The notes beneath the pieces were generated by a model. It saw nothing but the letters and a program-made list of their open reading frames with translations, was not told the DNA's origin and did no database searches. Of a stretch of 5,945 nt of DNA, positions 1 to 5,945 are shown piece after piece. The stretch covers positions 1 through 5,945 of the forward strand of contig JBGPYM010000203.1 of NCBI GenBank assembly GCA_041493205.1, in the 5' to 3' direction. The stretch's first letter is position 1. Every line of letters starts with the position of its first letter. The stretch is from JBGPYM01 sp041493205 (GTDB lineage Bacteria > Bacteroidota > Ignavibacteria > UBA10030 > UBA6906). The position numbers were made by a program, and so were the translations under genes.

Positions 1-2
1 CC

Positions 3-368
3 CACGCCGACTACTTTGCCGGGCCAATCCGTTGCACGCGGCCGCTTCGTCCGGAGGAAATCACCGCTGACTACGAAGCAAATACCGGACGCGTTATAAT
101 AGAGACGTGCGGCGGCGACGATCCGCTTGCAGTCCCTGCGGTGCTCGTTGCGGGGCACGCACCGTTTTCGTGGGGCAGAGACGCCGGAGAGGCCGTTGAT
201 AATGCCGTCATCCTGGAGCATGTCGCGCGACTGGCTTCGGAAACGCTTGCGATTGCGCCGGGGGCGGCCGGCATCCCCGAGGTTTTGCTGACAAAGCACT
301 TTCTCCGCAAGCATGGACCCGACGCATATTACGGGCAGAACGGCCCGCCCCCCCGGCGAAGGCGCTGA
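3..368 (+). CDS. araD: L-ribulose-5-phosphate 4-epimerase, C-terminal part (5' end outside window)
   Basis: The reading frame is open from the left edge and gives 121 residues before TGA at 366-368; the start lies upstream. The family interconverts L-ribulose 5-phosphate and D-xylulose 5-phosphate in the cytoplasm by zinc-dependent retro-aldol chemistry, linking arabinose use to the pentose phosphate pathway. The visible part matches the last half of E. coli AraD (231 residues) almost without gaps: HADYFAGPIRCTR at the edge, then HAPFSWG, whose His (codon 156-158) aligns with zinc ligand His171, then TKHFLRKHG, whose first His aligns with His218, and finally YYGQ with catalytic Tyr229. The other zinc ligands (Asp76, His95, His97) and Asp120 fall outside the window. 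E. coli AraD ends at YYGQ, while this one runs nine residues further (NGPPPRRRR) across a run of seven C. L-fuculose-phosphate aldolase is a relative, but the HAPFSWG and YYGQ blocks favour AraD. Family identity is firm; the pathway role is inferred. Confidence 0.93.
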   Translation, partial: HADYFAGPIRCTRPLRPEEITADYEANTGRVIIETCGGDDPLAVPAVLVAGHAPFSWGRDAGEAVDNAVILEHVARLASETLAIAPGAAGIPEVLLTKHFLRKHGPDAYYGQNGPPPRRRR

Positions 369-370
369 TT

Positions 371-376
371 GGAGGA
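371..376 (+). promoter_or_regulatory. Shine-Dalgarno GGAGGA for the HAD gene
   Basis: GGAGGA lies four bases before the ATG at 381. It decides the start: a TTG at 369 opens the same frame earlier, but it directly abuts this ribosome site and would add only four residues ahead of the signal peptide. Confidence 0.8.
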
Positions 377-380
377 ACCG

Positions 381-1388
381 ATGAAACTGAAGCGAGCAAA
401 CGGACACGTACTCATATTCAGCGGCCTGTTGCTGGCCGCACATGCAGCCGCATTCCCGGCTGTTCCTGATTCTCTTCGCTCCTGGAACGGCGGACCCAAC
501 AAGGCTCTCATCGTGCAATTTATCAGGGACGTGACCACGGAAGGGGGGCCGCACTTTGTTCCGCCCAAGACGCGCGTCGCCGTCTTGAGTGACGACGGTA
601 CTTTGTGTCCTGAAGAACCTATGCCTGCTGCCCTCTCCTATGTGACCGACCGGGTAAAATCGCAGTTGCAAAAACACCCGAAATGGCGATCCAAAGAGCC
701 GTATAAGTCCGCCCTCGCACACAATCTGAAATTGCTCAGTGCGGCCGGTCAACGCGGCATCCTTGAGCTCATGGGAGGAACACATGCAGGAATGACCACG
801 GAGGAGTTCGACAGGACCGTGAATGCATGGCTGGCCAGGGCGCGCAACACGAAGCTGAACAGGCCCTTGTTGCAATGTGCCTATCAGCCGATGGTGGAGC
901 TCATGAGTTACCTGCGTGCGTACGGATTCCGGGTGTTCATCGTTTCCCGTGGTTCCGCTGAATTTACCAGGCTCCTGATGGAAAAACTGTATGGAGTGTC
1001 CCCGGACCAGGTCATCGGCGGCACCTCGAAGACGAAACTTGAGGTCCGCAAAGGGGAATCAGTCCTGGTCCGCCGTCCGGAATACGATCTTCTGGAATCG
1101 AGAGCCGGCAGGCCTGCGGCAATTTACAGGGCGACCGGATGCCGGCCGATTGCGGCTTTTGGCAGCTCAGACGACGATCTGGAAATACTGAACTGGGTCG
1201 CAGGGGGAGCGGGGAAGCATCTCGGCCTCATCGTGCGCCATACGGATAGCGGCAACGAATTTGCATATGACCGAAAGGCACTGTTCGGCCGTCTTGACAA
1301 GGCACTTGACACCGCGAAAAAAAAAGGATGGATCATCGCGGACATGACGAAGGATTGGAGCAGGGTTTTCCCGAAGGCGGACCGGTAA
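381..1388 (+). CDS. Exported HAD-superfamily phosphatase-like protein lacking the motif I nucleophile
   Basis: The protein has 335 residues from ATG 381. Residues 1-25 look like a signal peptide: basic start KLKR, hydrophobic core about 10-24, likely cleavage after the AHAAA stretch. It is therefore predicted periplasmic or secreted. The rest fits a phosphoserine-phosphatase-like HAD fold. Motif I region VAVLSDDGTL is at 66-75, followed by a helical cap of about 115 residues including THAGMTTEEF (134-143). Motif II is FIVSRGS (186-192, Ser189), motif III lysines are Lys217/Lys219 in GGTSKTKLE, and motif IV is FGSSDDDLE (260-268). Relatives I know carry FDNDGTLW at motif I and VSGGG at motif II. 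Here the first Asp, which would form the phospho-enzyme, is Ser70 (AGT, 588-590), while the acid/base Asp72 and the motif IV aspartates remain. Phosphatase activity is thus doubtful, and no substrate can be named. The gene starts 12 bases after araD and is probably co-transcribed with it. A run of nine A (1317-1325) encodes Lys313-315. Confidence 0.85.
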   Translation: MKLKRANGHVLIFSGLLLAAHAAAFPAVPDSLRSWNGGPNKALIVQFIRDVTTEGGPHFVPPKTRVAVLSDDGTLCPEEPMPAALSYVTDRVKSQLQKHPKWRSKEPYKSALAHNLKLLSAAGQRGILELMGGTHAGMTTEEFDRTVNAWLARARNTKLNRPLLQCAYQPMVELMSYLRAYGFRVFIVSRGSAEFTRLLMEKLYGVSPDQVIGGTSKTKLEVRKGESVLVRRPEYDLLESRAGRPAAIYRATGCRPIAAFGSSDDDLEILNWVAGGAGKHLGLIVRHTDSGNEFAYDRKALFGRLDKALDTAKKKGWIIADMTKDWSRVFPKADR

Positions 1389-1591
1389 GCAGGGTTCCAC
1401 ACTCCCCTTCCACACACCCACCACGGAACTTTCCCTCCCTCTACGGAGTTGAGAGTAAGGATTAAAACGGCTACATTGTCGTTCCTGTAACACCGTGTCA
1501 TCCGTCGCCGCAAGGCTTTGACATAGACTGTGAGCCCGCTTCCCACGAGGCCGGGAATGACCCCTTTTCCCCAAACAATCCTCTTTCCACC
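1389..1591. other. Intergenic region between the HAD gene and the efflux operon
   Basis: This 203-base gap shows no credible gene on either strand. The first 60 bases are rich in C and T on the + strand. There is no convincing intrinsic terminator for the HAD gene: the best inverted repeat (GTTCC 1394-1398, GGAAC 1425-1429) is only five pairs around a long loop. A promoter-like pair is listed separately. A hairpin can be drawn at 1535-1555: an eight-pair stem with one bulged C and one G-T pair, loop CCAC. It is followed by CCCCTTTTCCCC rather than a T-run, so it may be a leader structure or chance. Confidence 0.6.
1449..1477 (+). promoter_or_regulatory. Possible sigma-70-like promoter of the efflux operon
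   Basis: TTGAGA (1449-1454) lies 17 bases from TACATT (1472-1477). These match five of six and four of six of the housekeeping consensus at ideal spacing. Transcription would begin near 1484 and leave a leader of roughly 110 bases before the tolC-like ATG. A perfect TTGACA at 1518-1523 has no matching -10 box at the right distance. The call rests on pattern alone; if the organism belongs to the Bacteroidota its primary sigma factor would prefer a different -10 sequence. Confidence 0.3.
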
Positions 1592-3160
1592 ATGCGGAGT
1601 AATTCGATTACCATCTTGTCTGCGGCCCTCCTTTCCCTGTCCTTCACCGCCGCCGGCCAGACGCAACCCGCCAATCCGGATAGCGCCCTGTATTCCATCC
1701 TTCACGCGTTTGAAGGCACCAGCCTCACGTTGAACGATGCTGTGGAGCGTGCACTGAACAACGCGACGTCAGTGCGCACGGCTGAAGCTTCCTATGGTGC
1801 CGCCCGCGGCAGCGCGCGGAGAGAGGCCGGGGCCTTTGATCCGGCGCTGTTTTTCAGCCTGAACTATTTCGATCAGCGGCAGCCCATGGCGTCTTTTTTC
1901 GCCGGCGCGGCCATTCTCGGCACGACGCAGGCGACCGGGACGGCCGGCATGCGCTGGGAATCTCCCGTCGGCACCCGCATCGAAGCCTCCCTGAATGCAG
2001 TCAGGCTGGTCTCGAATTCCTCTTTTGCCTTCCTGAACCCTCAGTACACTACGCTTGGCAACATCAGCCTCCGCCAGCCGCTTCTGGGTGGATTCCATGT
2101 CTCCGCACAGAAGGGACTCACGAAGGCGGAGCGTGATGTGGATGCCGCAAAAGCGCGGTACGACCAGGAAGTGCTGGCCGTCGCCACGCGGGTTGAACAG
2201 AGTTACTGGGATCTCTATGTCGCAGAGCGGGACTATGCGGTGCAGAAGCTGACGCGCGACCGGGCTGCCGCATTCCTCACCGACACGGAGGTACGGGCCA
2301 ACTCGGGGCTCGTCGGGCCGAACCAGGTTGCGAACGCAAAAACGTTTCTGGCCGAGCAGGAAATCCTCGTCCTTGACCGGGAAGAACAGCTCGACCGTCT
2401 CTCCGACCAGTTTGCATCACTGATCGGCACGCGCCCTGAGGCAGGAAAGCCCCGCTTCCTCACCGTTGACACACCACCGGGCGATTTTACCATCGAGAAT
2501 CCTGATTCGCTCGTCGCCCACGCACTCGAGGGGAATCTTCAGCTTCAGGCGGCCCGCGCGGATGTCGAGGCAAGGCGCGCGCTTTCGAAAGCGGCCTTCT
2601 GGGAGTCCCTCCCCCGGGTCGATTTTGTGGGGTCACTCGGCAGCAACGGTCTTGCCGGAACGTCGCAGGACGTTATCTTCGGGACGGACACGCTCCGCAC
2701 AACCGTCGGCGGCGGCTTTTCCGATGCAACCCGCCAGGCGCTCCGGAGGCTCTATCCCTCCTGGAGTGTGGGCGTCGAGGTCAACATCCCGATCGGGCTG
2801 CGCAGCGGACTGGGGGAAGAGGACCGGCTGGAGCAGGAAGTGCGCATCGCAGACCAGGAGTATATCCGCCAGTCCAGAGTGCTGGAAGAGCAGGTCCGGG
2901 CGAGCAATCAGGAGCTCACCAACGGGCAGCGAAGGCTCAAAGCGGCCCGCGAAGGAGTCATTGCTGCCCAGGAGCAGGTGCGCATCGGCCTTATCGAGTT
3001 CCAGAACGGGCGCACGACGGCATTTGAACTTGTGAGACTCGGGGCCGATTATGCCATCGCACAACAGCGTTATTCACAGGCTCTTGTCCGCGGTGCAAAG
3101 GCGGCGGCTTCGCTGAGGCAGCTCACGTCCGGCGCGTATGCCGGCACTCCATCCCGATAA
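1592..3160 (+). CDS. TolC-family outer-membrane efflux channel
   Basis: The protein has 522 residues, a little longer than E. coli TolC. It should form the trimeric outer-membrane and periplasmic tunnel through which the pump encoded downstream expels substrates. A signal peptide occupies about 1-23 (core TILSAALLSLSF, cleavage near AAG|Q). There is no lipobox cysteine, so this is not a lipidated OprM type. Two internal repeats are visible. The first has LTLNDAVERALNNA at 45-58, beta strands about 85-165 ending NISLRQPLLGG, and a long helix with VEQSYWDLYVAERDY (201-215). The second has NPDSLVAHALEGNLQLQAAR (303-322), strands at 341-402 including YPSWSVGVEVNIPIG, and a long helix to 510. GLVGPNQVANAK (239-250) and FQNGRTTAFEL (470-480) fall where the periplasmic tip turns of TolC proteins lie. 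The ATG is chosen because it gives a full signal peptide and no earlier in-frame start is near; it lacks a Shine-Dalgarno sequence. It is the first gene of the pump operon. Confidence 0.95.
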   Translation: MRSNSITILSAALLSLSFTAAGQTQPANPDSALYSILHAFEGTSLTLNDAVERALNNATSVRTAEASYGAARGSARREAGAFDPALFFSLNYFDQRQPMASFFAGAAILGTTQATGTAGMRWESPVGTRIEASLNAVRLVSNSSFAFLNPQYTTLGNISLRQPLLGGFHVSAQKGLTKAERDVDAAKARYDQEVLAVATRVEQSYWDLYVAERDYAVQKLTRDRAAAFLTDTEVRANSGLVGPNQVANAKTFLAEQEILVLDREEQLDRLSDQFASLIGTRPEAGKPRFLTVDTPPGDFTIENPDSLVAHALEGNLQLQAARADVEARRALSKAAFWESLPRVDFVGSLGSNGLAGTSQDVIFGTDTLRTTVGGGFSDATRQALRRLYPSWSVGVEVNIPIGLRSGLGEEDRLEQEVRIADQEYIRQSRVLEEQVRASNQELTNGQRRLKAAREGVIAAQEQVRIGLIEFQNGRTTAFELVRLGADYAIAQQRYSQALVRGAKAAASLRQLTSGAYAGTPSR

Positions 3161-3177
3161 TTGTCATTTCATATTCC

Positions 3178-3186
3178 GGTGAAAGG
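3178..3186 (+). promoter_or_regulatory. Ribosome binding site of the adaptor gene
   Basis: GGTGAAAGG sits just before the ATG at 3196 in the 35-base gap after the tolC-like gene. AAAGG leaves nine bases of spacing to the start and is the more likely pairing part. Confidence 0.55.
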
Positions 3187-3195
3187 CGTATACTG

Positions 3196-4299
3196 ATGAG
3201 TTCAATCCACACAGATGCTGGCCGGTTCGTCGCCGCTGCAGGGTTGATCGTGCTTTGTGCATCGCTCCCGGGCTGCGGGCAAAAAGGCCCCGGCGGGAGA
3301 TTTGCGATGCCCCCCATGCCCGTCGAGGTGAGCCAGGCCGCAGTCCAATCGATCGCGGACAAATTCGAAGGTGTCGGCACCATCGAGGCGATCGAGGCGA
3401 TCACGGTGGTCGCTGAGATCGACGCAACCGTGAAGGCCCTTCCCTTCAAGGAGGGCGGATTTATCCGCCGGGGTGAGCTGATCGCGCAGCTCGACGACGG
3501 CCAGCTTGCGGCCGAACTTGCCCGCGCAGACGCCCTCCGCGCGCAGAGCAAGTCCACGTATGACCGCGTGAAGCGAGTCGTCGACCAGGGAGCGGGGGCG
3601 CCGCAGGATCTCGACGACGCCGCCGCGGCACTCAAGGTCGCCGAGGCAAACCTTGCCCTCGCGCGTGCCCGCTTCGAGAAAACAAGAATCGTGGCCCCTT
3701 TCGACGGGATCATCGGGGCCCGCCGTTTGAGCGTCGGCACCTTCCTCCGGGCCGGCCAGCAGATCACCGACCTGGCAAACATTGACGAGATCCGGGTGAC
3801 ATTTTCGACCCCCGAGCGCTACCTGACCCGGCTCACGTCGGGCGCGACTGTGACGGTGGGAACATCGGCATTCGCCGCCGACGCACTGAAGGGGAAGATC
3901 ATTGTTATCGAGCCGATGATTGATCCGCTTACCCGCAGTGCGCGGGTGGTCGCCCGGGTGCAAAACGTCGGCCGCAGGTTCCGCCCCGGGATGTCCGCCA
4001 ATGTCACTGCGGTCCTCAGCGAGAGGCCCAAAGCGGTCACCATTCCCAGCGAAGCGGTTTTCGGGAGCGGGAACCAGGTTTTTGTGTTTATCGTAAAGCC
4101 CGACAGCACCGTCACCCGGGTTCCCCTGACCCTCGGGACGCGTCTGGCGGATGTGGTCGAAGTGCTGGAGGGGATACAGGCCGGTACGACGGTCGTGCGG
4201 GCGGGACACCAGAAGCTATTTGAGGGAGGAAAGGTGATGCCGGTCCCGAGCCAGGAACGCAGCACGGCGAACGCGGCCTCCGGAGGAGCGAAGCAATGA
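3196..4299 (+). CDS. RND efflux periplasmic adaptor (membrane fusion protein), predicted lipoprotein
   Basis: The protein has 367 residues, normal for an AcrA/MexA-type adaptor joining an RND permease to a TolC channel. The N-terminus has a hydrophobic core (11-24) ending in LPGC (24-27), so Cys27 is the likely lipidation site; Pro at -2 is slightly off the usual lipobox. Domain order follows the family: first half of the lipoyl (barrel-sandwich) domain about 55-100 with GGFIRRGELIAQLDD (87-101); alpha-hairpin about 102-162; second lipoyl half with RIVAPFDGIIGARRLSVGTF (164-183); beta-barrel about 195-275 with IEPMIDPLTRSARV (238-251) and FRPGMSANV (262-270); membrane-proximal domain about 278-350, from VTIPSEAVF to VRAGHQKLFEGGKV. 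The hairpin tip reads RVKRVVDQGAGA (124-135), a weak match to the RxxxLxxxxxxS docking motif seen in AcrA. A polar tail (352-367) ends the protein. Its stop overlaps the permease start by four bases. Confidence 0.95.
   Translation: MSSIHTDAGRFVAAAGLIVLCASLPGCGQKGPGGRFAMPPMPVEVSQAAVQSIADKFEGVGTIEAIEAITVVAEIDATVKALPFKEGGFIRRGELIAQLDDGQLAAELARADALRAQSKSTYDRVKRVVDQGAGAPQDLDDAAAALKVAEANLALARARFEKTRIVAPFDGIIGARRLSVGTFLRAGQQITDLANIDEIRVTFSTPERYLTRLTSGATVTVGTSAFAADALKGKIIVIEPMIDPLTRSARVVARVQNVGRRFRPGMSANVTAVLSERPKAVTIPSEAVFGSGNQVFVFIVKPDSTVTRVPLTLGTRLADVVEVLEGIQAGTTVVRAGHQKLFEGGKVMPVPSQERSTANAASGGAKQ
4282..4288 (+). promoter_or_regulatory. Shine-Dalgarno GGAGGAG for the RND permease
   Basis: GGAGGAG lies inside the last codons of the adaptor gene, seven bases before ATG 4296. 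With the ATGA overlap it fixes the permease start and suggests coupled translation of adaptor and permease. Confidence 0.75.
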
Positions 4300-5945
4300 A
4301 AATCAGTACCATGTCCATCCAGCGCCCGGTGTTTGCGAGCGTCATGAGTTTCGCGATCCTGCTGTTCGGGATCATTGCGTTCACGCGCCTTCCCGTCCGG
4401 GAGTATCCCGATATCGATCCGCCGATCATCTCGGTCGTGACGTTTTACCGGGGGGCGAGTCCGAGTGTCGTTGAGACCGAGATCACCAACATCCTGGAGG
4501 AGCAATTCGCGACCCTCGAGGGGGTAAAGACGATGACCTCGTCGAGCCGGGAGCAGGGGTCGGTGATCACTATCGAATTCGAGCTGAACCGGGTCGTGGA
4601 TGAAGCCGCCAACGATGTCCGCGACAGGGTGTCCCGCGTGCGGGGGAACCTCCCGCGTGAGATCGACGATCCCGTCATTTCCAAGGTGGACGCGAATGCG
4701 CAGCCGATCGTGTGGCTGGCGCTCTCCAGCGAACGGCACAACGGCCTGGAGCTGACTGACCTCGCTGACCGGATCCTGAAGGAACGGATTCAGCGTCTCC
4801 CAGGGGTGGGGGCGGTGATCTTCGGCGGCGAGCGGCGCTATGCGATGCGTGTCTGGCTCGATCCCCTGCGGATGGCGAGTCACGGGCTGACTGTCCAGGA
4901 TGTCGAGGCGGCAATCCGCACGGAGAATGCCGAAATCCCCGCCGGAAGAGTGGAGGGAGCGGAACGGGAGTTCTCGGTCCGCACACGCGGGGAGCTTGCC
5001 ACGCCGGAGGAGTTCGGGGCCATCATCGTATCGCAGACAAAAGACGATATCGTCCGCCTCCGGGATGTTGCCGAAGTGAATGTCGGCGCCGAAGATGAGC
5101 GCACCGTCGCCCGGTACAACGGGCAGTCGGCGGTGGGTCTTGGCATCGTCAAGCAATCGAAGGCAAGTACGGTAGACGTTGCGGCCGCTGTCCGCAGCGC
5201 GCTCCAGGATCTGACGGGGCTCCTCCCGGAAGGGATGAAGCTCGACATCGCGTATGATTCCTCCACGTTCATCAACGAGTCGATCGACGAGGTGACCGAG
5301 TCGCTGGTCATCGCCCTGTGCCTTGTGGTGCTCGTCGTCCTCGCGTTCCTGAAGAGCCTGCGGGCGACGACGATTCCGACTGTTGCGATCCCGATCTCCA
5401 TCATCGGCGCCCTCGCGGCGGCGTATTTTGCGGGATTCACGCTGAACATCCTGACGCTCCTCGCTCTTGTCCTTGCCATCGGGCTCGTCGTCGATGACGC
5501 CATCGTGGTGCTCGAGAATGTCTACCGGCACATTGAACTGGGGAAGGATCGCACGCGTGCCGCGCTCGACGGAAGCAACGAGATCGGTTTTGCCGTGGTG
5601 GCGACCACGATCACGCTGGTCGCCGTCTTCGTGCCGCTCGCCTTTCTGACGGGTTCGGTCGGCCGGCTGTTCAACGAATTCGGCGTGACGCTGGCCGTTG
5701 CGGTCCTGATCTCCGGGTTCGTCGCGCTGACGCTGACCCCCATGCTTTCCTCCAAGATTCTCAAGCCGCTGCATGGCACCGGGACGAGCTGGGCCGCACG
5801 GTCGTTCGATACATTCTTCGAATTTCTGAACCGGATGTACGACCGCACGCTGCGGATCGCGCTCCGGCGCCGGTGGCTCATGATCGCAGCCGCCGGCCTC
5901 ATCGTGGTCGCCAGCGCCGCCCTGCTGAAGATTCTGCCGAGCGAA
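4296..5945 (+). CDS. RND multidrug efflux permease, HAE1/AcrB type, N-terminal part (3' end outside window)
   Basis: The frame is open to the right edge and gives 550 residues, about half of a usual 1,030-1,060. The family forms inner-membrane trimers that exchange protons for drugs, dyes, bile salts or lipophilic compounds and hand them to the TolC channel. TM1 is about 11-30 (RPVFASVMSFAILLFGIIAF), followed by LPVREYPDIDPPIISV, typical of the HAE1 branch. The first periplasmic porter region spans about 31-333, with ANDVRDRVSRVRGNLP (105-120) and YAMRVWLDP (182-190). TM2-TM6 lie about 336-352, 359-380, 384-407, 431-451 and 462-485, and TM7 about 527-547. TM4 carries GLVVDDAIVVLENV, where Asp400 and Asp401 align with the proton-relay Asp407/Asp408 of AcrB. 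That favours a proton-driven drug exporter over a CusA-like metal pump. The partner lysine of TM10, the second porter loop and TM8-12 are beyond the window. Substrate cannot be predicted. The gene overlaps the adaptor stop as ATGA. Confidence 0.97.
   Translation, partial: MKISTMSIQRPVFASVMSFAILLFGIIAFTRLPVREYPDIDPPIISVVTFYRGASPSVVETEITNILEEQFATLEGVKTMTSSSREQGSVITIEFELNRVVDEAANDVRDRVSRVRGNLPREIDDPVISKVDANAQPIVWLALSSERHNGLELTDLADRILKERIQRLPGVGAVIFGGERRYAMRVWLDPLRMASHGLTVQDVEAAIRTENAEIPAGRVEGAEREFSVRTRGELATPEEFGAIIVSQTKDDIVRLRDVAEVNVGAEDERTVARYNGQSAVGLGIVKQSKASTVDVAAAVRSALQDLTGLLPEGMKLDIAYDSSTFINESIDEVTESLVIALCLVVLVVLAFLKSLRATTIPTVAIPISIIGALAAAYFAGFTLNILTLLALVLAIGLVVDDAIVVLENVYRHIELGKDRTRAALDGSNEIGFAVVATTITLVAVFVPLAFLTGSVGRLFNEFGVTLAVAVLISGFVALTLTPMLSSKILKPLHGTGTSWAARSFDTFFEFLNRMYDRTLRIALRRRWLMIAAAGLIVVASAALLKILPSE

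Noticed and set aside
95..100. Perfect TATAAT in the araD region
   Set aside because: It encodes the VII strand of AraD and has no -35 element at 16-18 bases upstream (TACGAA at the 17-base position).
156..176. Gly to Ala change next to the AraD zinc ligand (HAPFSWG instead of HGPFAWG)
   Set aside because: The zinc-binding His is kept and, as I recall, this variant occurs in AraD of other phyla, so it is not notable.
1394..1429. Possible terminator after the HAD gene
   Set aside because: There are only five base pairs around a 26-base loop, with no T-run following.
1124..1705. Minus-strand open frames spanning the HAD 3' end and the intergenic gap
   Set aside because: They overlap two well-supported + strand genes, and the translation has no signal, domain or coding character I recognise.
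3161..3194. TTGTCA and TATACT in the gap between the tolC-like and adaptor genes
   Set aside because: The spacing is 22 bases, too long for a sigma-70 promoter, and transcription would start after the adaptor ATG.
3382..3399. Tandem 9-base repeat ATCGAGGCG in the adaptor gene
   Set aside because: It encodes IEA-IEA where family members have a same-length stretch such as GTIEAxExxT, so nothing is inserted; this is chance codon similarity.
3202..4209. A 335-codon minus-strand open frame opposite the adaptor gene
   Set aside because: It is a shadow of a G+C-rich coding gene with clear domains on the + strand. The antisense product shows no family features.
3819..5774. A 651-codon open frame on the minus strand, opposite the adaptor and permease genes
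   Set aside because: Over the permease its codons share the permease triplet boundaries, so it stays open simply because the permease avoids TTA, CTA and TCA codons. The product is a low-complexity chain rich in Arg, Asp, His and Gln with no recognisable domain.

Overview
The window (about 60% G+C by eye) comes from a Gram-negative, outer-membrane-bearing bacterium. It encodes an outer-membrane TolC-type channel, a periplasmic adaptor with a lipoprotein signal, and an inner-membrane RND pump. The exact lineage cannot be fixed from the sequence. The style of the TolC and HAD proteins would fit the Bacteroidota/Ignavibacteria or a neighbouring phylum, but this is a weak inference.

Layout, all on the + strand. 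(1) Positions 3-368 hold the C-terminal half of an L-ribulose-5-phosphate 4-epimerase (AraD), cut by the left window edge. (2) Twelve bases later, 381-1388 encode an exported HAD-superfamily protein whose fold motifs are clear, but the nucleophilic aspartate of motif I is a serine. (3) Positions 1389-1591 are a 203-base non-coding gap with a pyrimidine-rich composition, a plausible sigma-70-like promoter and a small hairpin. (4) Positions 1592-3160 encode a TolC-family outer-membrane factor, 3196-4299 the periplasmic adaptor (membrane fusion protein), and 4296-5945 the first 550 residues of an RND permease of the HAE1/AcrB type, cut by the right edge.

Genes 4-6 read as one operon for a complete tripartite efflux pump. 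The gap between tolC and the adaptor is 35 bases, and the adaptor stop overlaps the permease start as ATGA. The permease captures substrate in the inner membrane and periplasm using the proton gradient, the adaptor bridges the periplasm, and the TolC-like channel opens to the outside. No regulator of the pump and no substrate clue is present. AraD and the HAD protein probably form the end of a separate upstream transcription unit.

I found no RNA gene, mobile element, CRISPR array, phage feature or sign of a wholly new system. The most unusual point is the HAD protein with a lost catalytic nucleophile. The remaining observations are modest.
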